In this document: piece after piece, positions 1 to 6,445 of the stretch | How the letters are laid out: each line of letters begins with the position of its first letter | Position numbering within the stretch: the first letter of the stretch is position 1 | Virus record (IMG/VR): IMGVR_UViG_3300020470_000071 | Span: 1-37,663 of that record | Source: a virus | Direction: 5' to 3' (one strand) | Length of the DNA: 37,663 nucleotides | Translations under genes and position numbers: made by a program | The notes under the pieces: model-generated | Database searches by the model: none | What the model was told of the DNA's origin: nothing | What the model saw: only the letters and a program-made list of their open reading frames with translations

Positions 1-42
1 GATACAGATACAGATACAGATACAGATACAGATACAGATACC
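1..42 (+). repeat. GATACA hexanucleotide tandem repeat
   Basis: Six perfect GATACA units followed by GATACC, running into the window edge, so the true copy number is unknown. In the coding frame it gives alternating Asp-Thr. A six-base unit keeps the frame when it expands or contracts, so slippage would change only the length of the linker before the first DUF4214 module. Confidence 0.95.
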
Positions 43-1170
43 AACAAATATGACGCCTTCATCAACCAAACCTACAACGAACTTCTAGGAAGAGATGCAG
101 GAGAAGAAGGACTTACTTACTGGTCAGGAGATTTAGAAAGTGGTCAAACTGAACAACAAGTTATAGATAACATAAAACGTAATCCTGAATATATAAATAG
201 AGAAATGGCTAAAGACTTAGCTATGTCAATGGAAGGTAAGAGTTATGGAAAAGATGATGCTACCTACACAAGTGGTTATACAGATGCAAGTGGAGATTTT
301 GAAAGTACTTTAGGTGAAGGAGAGGCTGCTGCGACAGTAATGGAAGATTACTATAATCCAACAACAGGACAATATACTCAAGCAACTGCTGGAATGGGAC
401 CAAAAGAAGGGACAGGTTGGGTAAGGAATGAAAGCCCTATATTTGATGCACAAGGTAATACAATAAGTGATTGGACATATGGTGATCCAAATAATCCTCA
501 AGGTACAGGTAAAATTAATGAAGCTTCGTTAGACGCTTGGATTGGACCAGGAGGAGCTTTAACTCAAAGTTCAGATGAAGCAGGTCCAGGATACTACGAA
601 GGTATTGATGCTACTGAAGCAGGTAACATAGCAGCTCCTACAGCAGGTTCAACTACATTAACGGATCGTGATCAAAAGATTTACGATTTATACACTGATG
701 TCTTTGGAAGAAATCCAGATGCAGAAGGTTTCCAATACTGGACAAGTGGTGATCAAGATAAAATGTCTCTAGCTGATATTGGGGCAAGCTTTAAAGGTAG
801 TGCTGAAGCAAAATTGAGAGACAATGTTGGTGGTACAAGTAATTATCAAAGTATTGATGACTATGTAGCTAATAAGCAAGCTAATACAACAAATATGTCT
901 TTAGCTAACGATCAAGACCCAGAAGTAATAAATACGGCTATGACTCAACTAGGTCTTAATAATGATGGGGGTGGAAACACAACTAATAATACAGCAAATA
1001 ATACAATTACAACTACATCACAAAATGTAGATGATTGGCTTCAACAAGCTTATACAGACGCAGGTCTAGGAACAGTTGATGCAGGTGGACGTGACTATTG
1101 GACTGGAGACTTAGATAGAGGTCAAACTAAAGAACAAGTAATAGCTAATATTATGCGACATAAAAAGTAA
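1..1170 (+). CDS. DUF4214 repeat protein, 5' partial
   Basis: The reading frame is open from base 1, so the gene begins outside the window; the first ATG at 205 is internal. The visible part starts with an Asp-Thr dipeptide run encoded by GATACA repeats. It then has three DUF4214-type modules: about 46-204 (ELLGRDAGEEGLTYWSGDL), about 660-830 (FGRNPDAEGFQYW) and about 1024-1167 (GGRDYWTGDLDRGQTKEQV). Low-complexity Asn/Thr-rich linkers separate them. DUF4214 is a short helical module found in secreted and surface proteins and in marine phage proteins; its molecular role is not established. The same module recurs at 1215-1430 and 30146-31297. A virion or surface-exposed structural role is likely but inferred. 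Confidence 0.85.
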   Translation, partial: DTDTDTDTDTDTDTNKYDAFINQTYNELLGRDAGEEGLTYWSGDLESGQTEQQVIDNIKRNPEYINREMAKDLAMSMEGKSYGKDDATYTSGYTDASGDFESTLGEGEAAATVMEDYYNPTTGQYTQATAGMGPKEGTGWVRNESPIFDAQGNTISDWTYGDPNNPQGTGKINEASLDAWIGPGGALTQSSDEAGPGYYEGIDATEAGNIAAPTAGSTTLTDRDQKIYDLYTDVFGRNPDAEGFQYWTSGDQDKMSLADIGASFKGSAEAKLRDNVGGTSNYQSIDDYVANKQANTTNMSLANDQDPEVINTAMTQLGLNNDGGGNTTNNTANNTITTTSQNVDDWLQQAYTDAGLGTVDAGGRDYWTGDLDRGQTKEQVIANIMRHKK

Positions 1171-1214
1171 AAGTTAAGAGTAGTTAATATACATACGTCG
1201 TCAAATTAAAGCTA

Positions 1215-1430
1215 ATGGTTACCGCTGAAGAGAAGAAGGTACTCTGTGATCCAGGGTCTGATGAAGAGTTCTTAGAAAGAGTTTATCAATCAGAACTAGG
1301 TAGAGAACCTGATGGAGAAGGTTTCAAATATTGGATAGACGATATGAATATTAGAGGGGAAACTAGGGAACAAGTACTAGCAAACATAAGAAGATCAGAA
1401 GAATATAAAGCAAAAACTTTATCTAAATAA
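1215..1430 (+). CDS. single-domain DUF4214 protein
   Basis: 71 residues that consist almost entirely of one DUF4214 module (ELGREPDGEGFKYWIDDM, then REQVLANIRRSEEY). It lies 44 bases after the larger DUF4214 gene on the same strand and looks like a detached copy of its repeat. The module pattern (Leu-Gly-Arg, Gly-Phe/Leu-x-Tyr-Trp, Gln-Val-x-x-Asn-Ile) is clear; the function is unknown. It may be a partner or accessory of the upstream protein. Confidence 0.75.
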   Translation: MVTAEEKKVLCDPGSDEEFLERVYQSELGREPDGEGFKYWIDDMNIRGETREQVLANIRRSEEYKAKTLSK

Positions 1431-1451
1431 AGTATAGGGAGGGTAAAGTCA

Positions 1452-1721
1452 ATGAACATTCATACCTATGTTCTCTCCACTTTGGACAAATCAAAAGTTA
1501 AACATTACGAAAAAATAGTTGAAACCGTTGACTCAATGTTGAGAGACATTGATTGGTTGATGGAAGATCCTCTTTTTATCGACAATATCCATGGTGAACA
1601 AGAGCTAAGTTTGGATCAAGCTGTTGAACTCTTTAATAACATAAGAGTACAATTTTTACCTTCTCCTAATATTGCTGAGTTTTCACCTGCCCATGAATCT
1701 GGTAGTATTGATGTGTCCTAA
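1452..1721 (+). CDS. hypothetical protein
   Basis: 89 residues, acidic and predicted mostly helical, with no recognised domain. The start is supported by a strong ribosome-binding site (GGGAGGG at 1437-1443) eight bases before ATG. It continues the + strand run after the DUF4214 genes. No signal peptide or membrane segment is seen. Confidence 0.7.
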   Translation: MNIHTYVLSTLDKSKVKHYEKIVETVDSMLRDIDWLMEDPLFIDNIHGEQELSLDQAVELFNNIRVQFLPSPNIAEFSPAHESGSIDVS

Positions 1722-1732
1722 AAAAGCACACC

Positions 1733-1912
1733 ATGGCACCATTCAATGATCCTTTAATTGATGCTCGTTTAGAGCATGAAGCTCGTACAGTTATAGCAAA
1801 TGGCTTTAGTTCCTCAACTACTGAGAGAATGCTTGCGTTAAAAATTGCTGATGATATTGGAAATCAAGATCAGATGCTAACAGGAGATGATTTCCTAGTA
1901 GAAGGATTTTAA
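1733..1912 (+). CDS. small hypothetical protein
   Basis: 59 residues (MAPFNDPLIDARLEHEAR...), starting 11 bases after the previous stop and ending 40 bases before a strong terminator. The composition looks like real protein (helical, charged, no low complexity). No family recognised. It is the last gene before the terminator at 1953. Confidence 0.6.
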   Translation: MAPFNDPLIDARLEHEARTVIANGFSSSTTERMLALKIADDIGNQDQMLTGDDFLVEGF

Positions 1913-1952
1913 TTATTAAATTTTAACTTTTTCTTAGTTCCCCAAAACCCTT

Positions 1953-2001
1953 ACCATTGCTAAGTTAGGTTTTCATGACCTAGTTATAGCAATGGTTTTT
2001 T
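1953..2001 (+). terminator. rho-independent terminator
   Basis: Ten-base perfect arms ACCATTGCTA (1953-1962) and TAGCAATGGT (1987-1996), with an inner AGGT/ACCT pairing, followed by six T residues. It closes the transcription unit that carries the DUF4214 genes. Confidence 0.85.
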
Positions 2002-2013
2002 ATTGGCAAGACC

Positions 2014-2028
2014 CTTGTACTGTACAAG
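2014..2028. promoter_or_regulatory. 15-base palindrome, possible operator
   Basis: CTTGTAC-T-GTACAAG is a perfect palindrome with seven-base arms, between the terminator and the next gene start at 2069. CTGTAC recurs inside that gene near 2190 and 2210. The position suits an operator for the downstream small-gene unit, but no matching regulator is identified. Confidence 0.4.
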
Positions 2029-2068
2029 TTTATTCCCCTCATAATTAAATACGCACAAGAATATAAGC

Positions 2069-2245
2069 ATGTCAGAAAGCAATCAAGAACATAAAGGAGC
2101 AAAGCTTGCGTGGGCTGTTCTATCCAAAAATTCTGAGACTAGTCGCTCTCAAGTAATCAAAATAACTGACTCAAATGATGCCGATAGGACTGTACAAAAT
2201 GATCCTGGGCTGTACTATAAATCTGGTCCTTTTTTATTGACATAA
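2069..2245 (+). CDS. small hypothetical protein
   Basis: 58 residues (MSESNQEHKGAKLAWAVLSK...), the first gene after the terminator and palindrome. Five bases separate its stop from the next ATG. No domain recognised. Being the first gene after a likely promoter makes it plausible, but it is short. Confidence 0.55.
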   Translation: MSESNQEHKGAKLAWAVLSKNSETSRSQVIKITDSNDADRTVQNDPGLYYKSGPFLLT

Positions 2246-2250
2246 TTTAG

Positions 2251-2451
2251 ATGAAATTTCCAGTAACAGGATATGTTGTATTTATCTTGTATATAGACAC
2301 AAATAAGACTCATAATCCTCAATTCCAAACACTAGATGAGGCTGAACTGTTTGCAAATGAAATGCGAATAGCAGCTAATCATTGTGTGATTAGTGAACCC
2401 TATCCAGTAGTTCTTACAGAAACAAAAGAACCTAAATTACTGGAAATATAG
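2251..2451 (+). CDS. small hypothetical protein
   Basis: 66 residues with a hydrophobic N-terminal strand region (YVVFILYID) and a helical middle (DEAELFANEMRIAANH). The strand-helix layout suggests a small alpha/beta fold. No family recognised. It sits in a tight run of small + strand genes. Confidence 0.6.
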   Translation: MKFPVTGYVVFILYIDTNKTHNPQFQTLDEAELFANEMRIAANHCVISEPYPVVLTETKEPKLLEI

Positions 2452-2496
2452 GTGTAGAAGAGCTATTCTCATAGACGAGTTTAACTCTTAATAAGA

Positions 2497-2748
2497 ATGG
2501 CTGTTGTTGTTAGCGTCTCAGTACCCGAAAGTCTCCATACCAAATGGAAAGAATCGGATTTAGACGTAAGCCCATCTGCATTATTTCAACAAGCTCTAGA
2601 AACAAAACTAGATAGAAAAAATGGAGCACTTGTCTACTGGAGTACAAGAGCCTTAGAAGCTGAGAAAAAATTAAAAATAATTCAGAATTTACTTTCCGCA
2701 AAAAGTAATGATGTCAAGAAATTCTTATTGTTTGAAAGCGAAAGGTAG
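2497..2748 (+). CDS. ribbon-helix-helix-like small protein
   Basis: 83 residues. The first 40 read as a ribbon-helix-helix pattern: a basic/valine strand (VVVSVSVPESLHTKW) followed by two helices (SPSALFQQALETKL). The remainder is a charged helix that could be a coiled coil. Such proteins bind DNA as dimers, often as repressors or antitoxins. No toxin partner is evident next to it. The family call rests on pattern only. Confidence 0.5.
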   Translation: MAVVVSVSVPESLHTKWKESDLDVSPSALFQQALETKLDRKNGALVYWSTRALEAEKKLKIIQNLLSAKSNDVKKFLLFESER

Positions 2749-2763
2749 AGGTAGAATAACTTC

Positions 2764-2961
2764 ATGAATGTTGTTATAACTCCAGACCTTTTTCCTATGA
2801 CAAATAACATGGCTGAAAGGAATGAAATTGTCTCAGTTTTAGAGGAGTTAAAAGAAGAGCATGTCGTTCCTAGAAATATGAGTACTGGTGAATTTATGTT
2901 GGAATGCATGTCCAGAGGACTTAATGACTTTAGAAAAGATCTTGTCATTTATGATTGTTAA
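2764..2961 (+). CDS. small hypothetical protein
   Basis: 65 residues, helical in the middle (NEIVSVLEELKEEHVV), 15 bases after the ribbon-helix-helix-like gene and likely co-transcribed. No recognised domain, signal peptide or membrane segment. Confidence 0.6.
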   Translation: MNVVITPDLFPMTNNMAERNEIVSVLEELKEEHVVPRNMSTGEFMLECMSRGLNDFRKDLVIYDC

Positions 2962-2978
2962 AGAACTAGGGATCTCTT

Positions 2979-3125
2979 ATGCCTCACAAAGTTGAAAAAG
3001 TAATGTCAGAGTATAAAAAAGGTACTCTTAAATCTAGTTCAGGTAAAAAAGTAACAAGTAAGAAGCAAGCTAAGGCTATTGGTCTCTCCATGGATAGCAA
3101 GGCTCATGGAAAAAAGAAAAAATAA
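2979..3125 (+). CDS. DUF6496-like small basic protein
   Basis: 48 residues, very lysine-rich: MPHKVEKVMSEYKKGTLKSS, then GKKVTSKKQAKAIGLSM and a Lys-rich tail. This layout matches DUF6496, a small family common in phages and environmental bacteria (start MPHK-V-KVM-E-K-GTLKS, then a K-QA-AI-LS block). Function unknown; the charge suggests nucleic-acid contact. Start chosen at the family's conserved Met-Pro. Confidence 0.75.
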   Translation: MPHKVEKVMSEYKKGTLKSSSGKKVTSKKQAKAIGLSMDSKAHGKKKK

Positions 3126-3246
3126 CGAATGTCAGTGTGAACACTGCCTAGAAATAATAAGACAACAAAATAGACTAGAAAAATTGCAGAAAAAAAGAGC
3201 CGAGGCACCACCCTCGACTCGATCTCTTGCACACGCACACGGTTAA
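3106..3246 (+). CDS. possible small Cys-rich protein
   Basis: 46-residue frame overlapping the end of the DUF6496 gene by 20 bases, with a CQCEHC cluster that could bind metal and a Lys/Arg-rich helix. Against it: the reverse-strand psbA terminator lies inside the frame, and its last 12 residues look unstructured. Kept as a weak candidate. Confidence 0.3.
   Translation: MEKRKNNECQCEHCLEIIRQQNRLEKLQKKRAEAPPSTRSLAHAHG
3190..3220 (-). terminator. psbA rho-independent terminator
   Basis: On the minus strand: GAGTCGAGG, six-base loop, CCTCGGCTC (one A-C mismatch), then seven T residues. It lies 77 bases beyond the psbA stop, so psbA has its own transcript end. The poly-T tract exists only on the minus strand. 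Confidence 0.85.
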
Positions 3247-3261
3247 AGATTCATAACCGTG
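3238..3261. repeat. inverted repeat, hairpin
   Basis: CACGGTTA (3238-3245) and TAACCGTG (3254-3261) form a perfect eight-base stem with an eight-base loop, between psbA and its terminator. No T-tract follows on either strand, so it may stabilise the psbA mRNA 3' end rather than terminate transcription. Confidence 0.6.
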
Positions 3262-3296
3262 GTCTTTAGTAATCTAGCGGTATTTACCTACAAAGG

Positions 3297-4382
3297 TCAA
3301 CCGACAGATGGTGCTAACAAAGCAACTTCTGTTGACTCAGCTGCTGCTAGGTCAAGTGGGAAGTTGTGAGCATTACGCTCGTGCATTACTTCCATACCAA
3401 GGTTTGCCCTATTAAGGATATCTCCCCATGTAGGTACCACCTTGCCATTAGCATCTACAACAGACTGGTTAAAGTTAAAACCATTCAAGTTGAAGGCCAT
3501 GGTGCATATGCCCATTGAGGTAAGCCATACACAGATAACAGGCCAAGAAGCAAGAAAGAAATGAAGACTACGAGAGTTGTTAAAGGAGGCGTATTGGAAG
3601 ATAAGACGTCCGAAGTAGCCATGGGCTGCGACGATGTTGTAAGTTTCTTCCTCTTGTCCGAATTTGTAGCCATAGTTCTGTGAATCAAGTCCTGTAGTTT
3701 CACGTATAAGTGAAGATGTAACCAGTGAGCCGTGCATAGCACTAAACAAAGCGCCGCCAAACATACCCGCCACACCTGCCATGTGGAATGGATGCATGAG
3801 GATATTATGTTCCGCCTGGAAGACAAACATAAAGTTGAACGTGCCTGAAATACCGAGAGGCATACCGTCACTGAATGATCCTTGTCCGAAAGGATAGACG
3901 AGGAATACAGCAAAAGCGGCTGAGACTGGTGCGGAGTAAGCAACACAGATCCAAGGACGCATTCCTAGTCGATAACTAAGTTCCCATTGGCGTCCCATGT
4001 AAGCTGAGATACCGATAAGGAAGTGGAAGATAACGAGTTGATAAGGTCCACCGTTGTAGAGCCATTCGTCAACTGTTGCTGCTTCCCAGATTGGGTAGAA
4101 ATGTAGTCCGATTGCGTTTGAGCTGGGAACAACAGCTCCTGAGATGATGTTGTTTCCATATAAAAAAGAACCTGCTACGGGTTCACGTATACCGTCGATA
4201 TCAACGGGTGGGGCTGCAATAAATGCAACGATAAAACAAGCTGCTGCTGTGAGTAGACAAGGAATCATAAGGACTCCGAACCAACCAACGTAAATACGAT
4301 TGTTAGTTGATGTAACCCATTCACATAACTCGTCCCATCCTTGCAAGTAACTACCACCCCTCTTTAAAGAAGATGATGTCAT
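3297..4382 (-). CDS. psbA: photosystem II D1 protein
   Basis: 361 residues, full length for D1. It replaces the photodamaged D1 subunit of the host photosystem II so that electron flow continues during infection. Conserved D1 signatures are present: [15 protein letters not shown], the [18 protein letters not shown] helix, [32 protein letters not shown], and the manganese-ligand and processing end [14 protein letters not shown] followed by a 15-residue tail. The residue after the GR of YMGRQWELS is Gln where plant D1 has Glu130. The gene lies on the strand opposite its neighbours, with its own terminator (3190-3220) and a structured leader. It is visibly more GC-rich than the flanking genes. 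Cyanophage psbA is well established, and there is no sign of an intron or frameshift. Confidence 0.98.
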   Translation of the reverse strand: MTSSSLKRGGSYLQGWDELCEWVTSTNNRIYVGWFGVLMIPCLLTAAACFIVAFIAAPPVDIDGIREPVAGSFLYGNNIISGAVVPSSNAIGLHFYPIWEAATVDEWLYNGGPYQLVIFHFLIGISAYMGRQWELSYRLGMRPWICVAYSAPVSAAFAVFLVYPFGQGSFSDGMPLGISGTFNFMFVFQAEHNILMHPFHMAGVAGMFGGALFSAMHGSLVTSSLIRETTGLDSQNYGYKFGQEEETYNIVAAHGYFGRLIFQYASFNNSRSLHFFLASWPVICVWLTSMGICTMAFNLNGFNFNQSVVDANGKVVPTWGDILNRANLGMEVMHERNAHNFPLDLAAAESTEVALLAPSVG

Positions 4383-4505
4383 TTTAAGTAAAAGTACGAT
4401 TTGAACTTGTATGATGAGAGACTTCTCCCCATGGTCTCGGTTAGGGGCATATAAAAGCCTTAGATGGCTTAATATAATTATACAGAGGTTGGATCGACGG
4501 ACCTC
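4383..4505 (-). promoter_or_regulatory. psbA leader and divergent promoter region
   Basis: Intergenic region between divergent genes. Read on the minus strand towards psbA it has a TATAAT at 4482-4477, then a hairpin AAGCC/GGCTT (4470-4466 with 4459-4455). Then come two interleaved pairings, CCCC (4447-4444) with GGGG (4430-4427) and GAGAC (4438-4434) with GTCTC (4422-4418), which together would make a pseudoknot. A + strand TATAAT at 4473-4478 overlaps and could serve the gene at 4506. No good -35 box is seen for either, and psbA has no clear Shine-Dalgarno, so initiation sites are uncertain. Confidence 0.45.
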
Positions 4506-4733
4506 ATGAAAATAAAGTTTTTATTGAGCGCAGCAATAGTCCTGACTAGTCTCTGTATAACAAGTATTAAAACTAAAGCCATGACCGATGTTAGTAGGCA
4601 AGAAATTATTAAACTTATCTATTGTGATGACTTTTTTAGCAAGCCTGAAAATAGACATCTAAGAGATAAATTTATTAAAAAAATTCACCAAAATCAATCT
4701 GTTGCAGCAGAATATTTGAATAGCTGTGCATAA
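4506..4733 (+). CDS. small secreted protein
   Basis: 75 residues. The first 25 form a standard signal peptide: MKIKF, a hydrophobic core ([13 protein letters not shown]), then a small-residue stretch ending near TKAMT. The mature part is about 50 residues, charged, with two cysteines (YCDD and NSCA) that could form a disulfide. It lies alone on the + strand between two reverse-strand genes, a moron-like setting. Function unknown; a periplasmic role is inferred from the signal. Confidence 0.7.
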   Translation: MKIKFLLSAAIVLTSLCITSIKTKAMTDVSRQEIIKLIYCDDFFSKPENRHLRDKFIKKIHQNQSVAAEYLNSCA

Positions 4734-4756
4734 AAAAACCCCCGCACTTGGCGGGG
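4732..4756 (-). terminator. rho-independent terminator
   Basis: On the minus strand GCCCCGC-CAAGT-GCGGGG, then a run of T residues (AAAAAAA at 4732-4738 on +). It ends transcription of the DUF4278 gene eight bases after that gene's stop. It abuts the stop of the + strand gene, which lacks a T-tract on its own side. Confidence 0.85.
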
Positions 4757-4763
4757 CTAAATA

Positions 4764-4925
4764 TTAAACAGATAACTCAGTATCTTCAGAAGTCTTATTC
4801 TTTGCTTCGTAATGATAGGACTTACCACGATATTTAAAACCTGAGACCCTATCTAGTGTTTGCTGGTGTGCTTTTTTTATTTTTGAAGGCTCGTAAGCTC
4901 TTCCACGATATACAAGAGAGGTCAT
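4764..4925 (-). CDS. DUF4278 family protein
   Basis: 53 residues with two copies of the tyrosine-arginine motif typical of DUF4278: LVYRGRAYE near the start and FKYRGKSYHYE at residues 30-40, joined by a basic helix. DUF4278 is a small, largely cyanobacterial family of unknown function, so this is probably host-derived. It is a single-gene unit: its own terminator follows immediately (4732-4756), and AT-rich DNA precedes it. Start at the only in-frame ATG. Confidence 0.75.
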   Translation of the reverse strand: MTSLVYRGRAYEPSKIKKAHQQTLDRVSGFKYRGKSYHYEAKNKTSEDTELSV

Positions 4926-5180
4926 GTGCGTGTCCTATATGTTGACTTAACTTAAGTATATATTTTTTGTAGCGAATTATACAGTTTATGCTGATACATT
5001 AATTGTTAAGAAATTATTAAGATTTATAAGAGAGGGGGAAGCCCCACCGTTGTTTCTCGGCAAGGCTTTCTTTGTATAGGCATAGGAAACAATAAAAACT
5101 ATGCCGCCCTCTGGGTCTGACACTGTTCTTCTACGACCCAAAGATATAATAAACTTAATTACTTTTAAAAGTGTTTAGTT
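4926..5180. other. 255-base gene-free region
   Basis: No convincing gene on either strand. 4926-5030 is very AT-rich, with a weak + strand promoter-like pair TTGTTA (5003-5008), 16 bases, TATAAG (5025-5030). 5031-5140 is richer in GC and contains four stems, described separately. Confidence 0.6.
5031..5140 (+). ncRNA. candidate three-way-junction structured RNA
   Basis: Three helices close on each other. P1: AGAGGG (5031-5036) with CCCTCT (5107-5112). P2: GGAAGCC (5037-5043) with GGCTTTC (5064-5070), extended by CCG/CGG (5047-5049 with 5058-5060) across a three-by-three internal loop. P3: GGCATAG (5079-5085) with CTATGCC (5099-5105). Junction linkers are 0, 8 and 1 bases. A further hairpin GGGTC/GACCC (5113-5117 with 5135-5139) follows directly. 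P2 has a G-U pair (5038 with 5069) that would be a C-A mismatch on the minus strand, favouring + orientation. It could be a leader RNA for the gene at 5181 or a free small RNA. I do not recognise the motif. Confidence 0.5.
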
Positions 5181-5468
5181 TTGGTTAAACCGACCCCATC
5201 AACTAAATATTTAGACCCACGCAGAGAGCCTACTAAATGGCTAGGAGCGATACTAATAGACTTATTAGAACAAGATACAGAAGAGTCAAAAGAAGCCCTT
5301 AAGTGGGCGTTTCCACGTATGGCTCAGTGGCTAGAGCCTGGGATAATAGACCAGCTATTTGTTCCATGGATAGATCAGTACATGGAACTTTTGGCTGAAG
5401 ACGAAAACAATCAAAATAGCGAGACCCAGAAATCTCAGCCAAAGGATCAGAAGGAACTAAAGGAATAA
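5181..5468 (+). CDS. hypothetical protein (TTG start)
   Basis: 95 residues. The frame opens just upstream, and TTG at 5181 is the only start codon that keeps the conserved-looking N-terminus (TKYLDPRREPTKWLGAILID). The middle is helical and Trp-rich; the last 25 residues are a polar Gln/Lys/Glu tail. Its last 170 bases overlap a convincing reverse-strand gene, so the two are antisense partners. No family recognised. It follows the structured RNA candidate by about 40 bases. Confidence 0.55.
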   Translation: MVKPTPSTKYLDPRREPTKWLGAILIDLLEQDTEESKEALKWAFPRMAQWLEPGIIDQLFVPWIDQYMELLAEDENNQNSETQKSQPKDQKELKE

Positions 5469-5922
5469 TTTTAAAATCTTTCCAAACAGCATCATGAGGT
5501 AAAGGTGGTCGATACCAGTAATAACTTTTAGCCTCATAATCTACCAAGATATCTGAATGTCTACTAAACCATCGCCAAAACGCATGGAATTGTGCATCTG
5601 GTTTACCAGAAGTACAAGCAATTAAAAGTGCGTCTCCAGGTTCAATTGTCCATCTCAATTTGAAAAATTCTTCATAAGCTTTTTTAAGTATTTTTAATCC
5701 TGACTTACCTACAATTTTTCCCTGTAATGACCTAGCTCTCTTGTTCTTTTTACCTTTATACCAATCATTTAATTGCCGATTTGATTTACCAACTGCAAAT
5801 CCTGTATTCCATAAATAAAATCCTTTTTCATATTCCTTTTTCGGATCTATAAAAAGTTTACATATTTGACCGTTGATGCAAAATTTAGAGCTTGTAAACT
5901 TGCGGCGTACTCGATACGACAT
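5299..5922 (-). CDS. hypothetical protein
   Basis: 207 residues from the second Met (MSYRVRRKFTSS); an ATG at 5946 would add eight residues. The sequence reads as a real basic globular protein rich in Trp and Tyr (WRWFSRHSDILVDYEAKSYY, YRPPLPHDAVW). 5469-5870 has no competing gene on the other strand, so at least that part is genuine. The C-terminal 57 codons run antisense to the gene ending at 5468. The 5' end lies next to or across the start of the next + strand gene. No recognised family. Confidence 0.65.
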   Translation of the reverse strand: MSYRVRRKFTSSKFCINGQICKLFIDPKKEYEKGFYLWNTGFAVGKSNRQLNDWYKGKKNKRARSLQGKIVGKSGLKILKKAYEEFFKLRWTIEPGDALLIACTSGKPDAQFHAFWRWFSRHSDILVDYEAKSYYWYRPPLPHDAVWKDFKIIPLVPSDPLAEISGSRYFDCFRLQPKVPCTDLSMEQIAGLLSQALATEPYVETPT

Positions 5923-6208
5923 TGTGGAAGAATTATTAAAACTCATCCAAGCGGATCAACAACTATGGGAAATAGTTGAACAGCTCAAAGGACAAGATGA
6001 AGAGCCTATGGACTTCTTTTTTAATGTAGCAAATATGCTATCAATTGAATTTGAAGAACTAGAAAAAACTGATCTAGAAGACAAATTAGTAGCTTTATTT
6101 GGTGGCTTACCAGAACCTGCTTTTAAAATGGTTCCTCATCTAGTTCATGTTGCCTTAGATATGTATTTAATGCGTCGTATCCCAGACCATAAATCTATTA
6201 AAGGGTAA
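5876..6208 (+). CDS. hypothetical protein
   Basis: 110 residues from ATG 5876; GTG 5924 is an alternative that would give 94 residues and remove the overlap with the divergent reverse-strand gene. Helical and acidic, no domain recognised. It begins the + strand run leading into the DNA polymerase and is followed three bases later by the next gene. No good Shine-Dalgarno supports either start. Confidence 0.6.
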   Translation: MQNLELVNLRRTRYDIVEELLKLIQADQQLWEIVEQLKGQDEEPMDFFFNVANMLSIEFEELEKTDLEDKLVALFGGLPEPAFKMVPHLVHVALDMYLMRRIPDHKSIKG

Positions 6209-6211
6209 ACA

Positions 6212-6445
6212 ATGCAAATTGGATACGTCCTGTATGAACCTGATACTCTGAAAGTTCTTTGCCTAACTAAAGGTAAACGAGCAGTAGAGCTATTAGAAAT
6301 AAAAGATACAGAAAACTTAAATAGAGCACTATGTCTTAAAGATCTTACGTCAATCAAAGATCTTAATGAGAGATTTAAAAAGAATGACTTAACTCAAAAT
6401 CTTGATATAGTGAACATCGCAAAGCTTTATAAGCATTGTAAATGA
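6212..6445 (+). CDS. small hypothetical protein before polymerase
   Basis: 77 residues, alpha/beta composition (MQIGYVLYEPDTLKVLCLTK...). Its stop overlaps the polymerase start (ATGA at 6442-6445), implying translational coupling, so a replication-linked role is plausible. No family recognised. Confidence 0.65.
   Translation: MQIGYVLYEPDTLKVLCLTKGKRAVELLEIKDTENLNRALCLKDLTSIKDLNERFKKNDLTQNLDIVNIAKLYKHCK

Noticed and set aside
205-1170. A complete gene starting at ATG 205
   Set aside because: The same frame is open to base 1 and encodes an intact DUF4214 module before residue Met at 205.
3485-4159. Reverse-strand frames of 153 and 64 codons inside psbA
   Set aside because: They are shifted frames of the conserved psbA gene on the same strand; the psbA frame is a full-length D1 match.
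4926-5180. A tRNA gene
   Set aside because: The stems here do not form a cloverleaf: there is no seven-base acceptor with anticodon and T arms; a three-way junction fits better.
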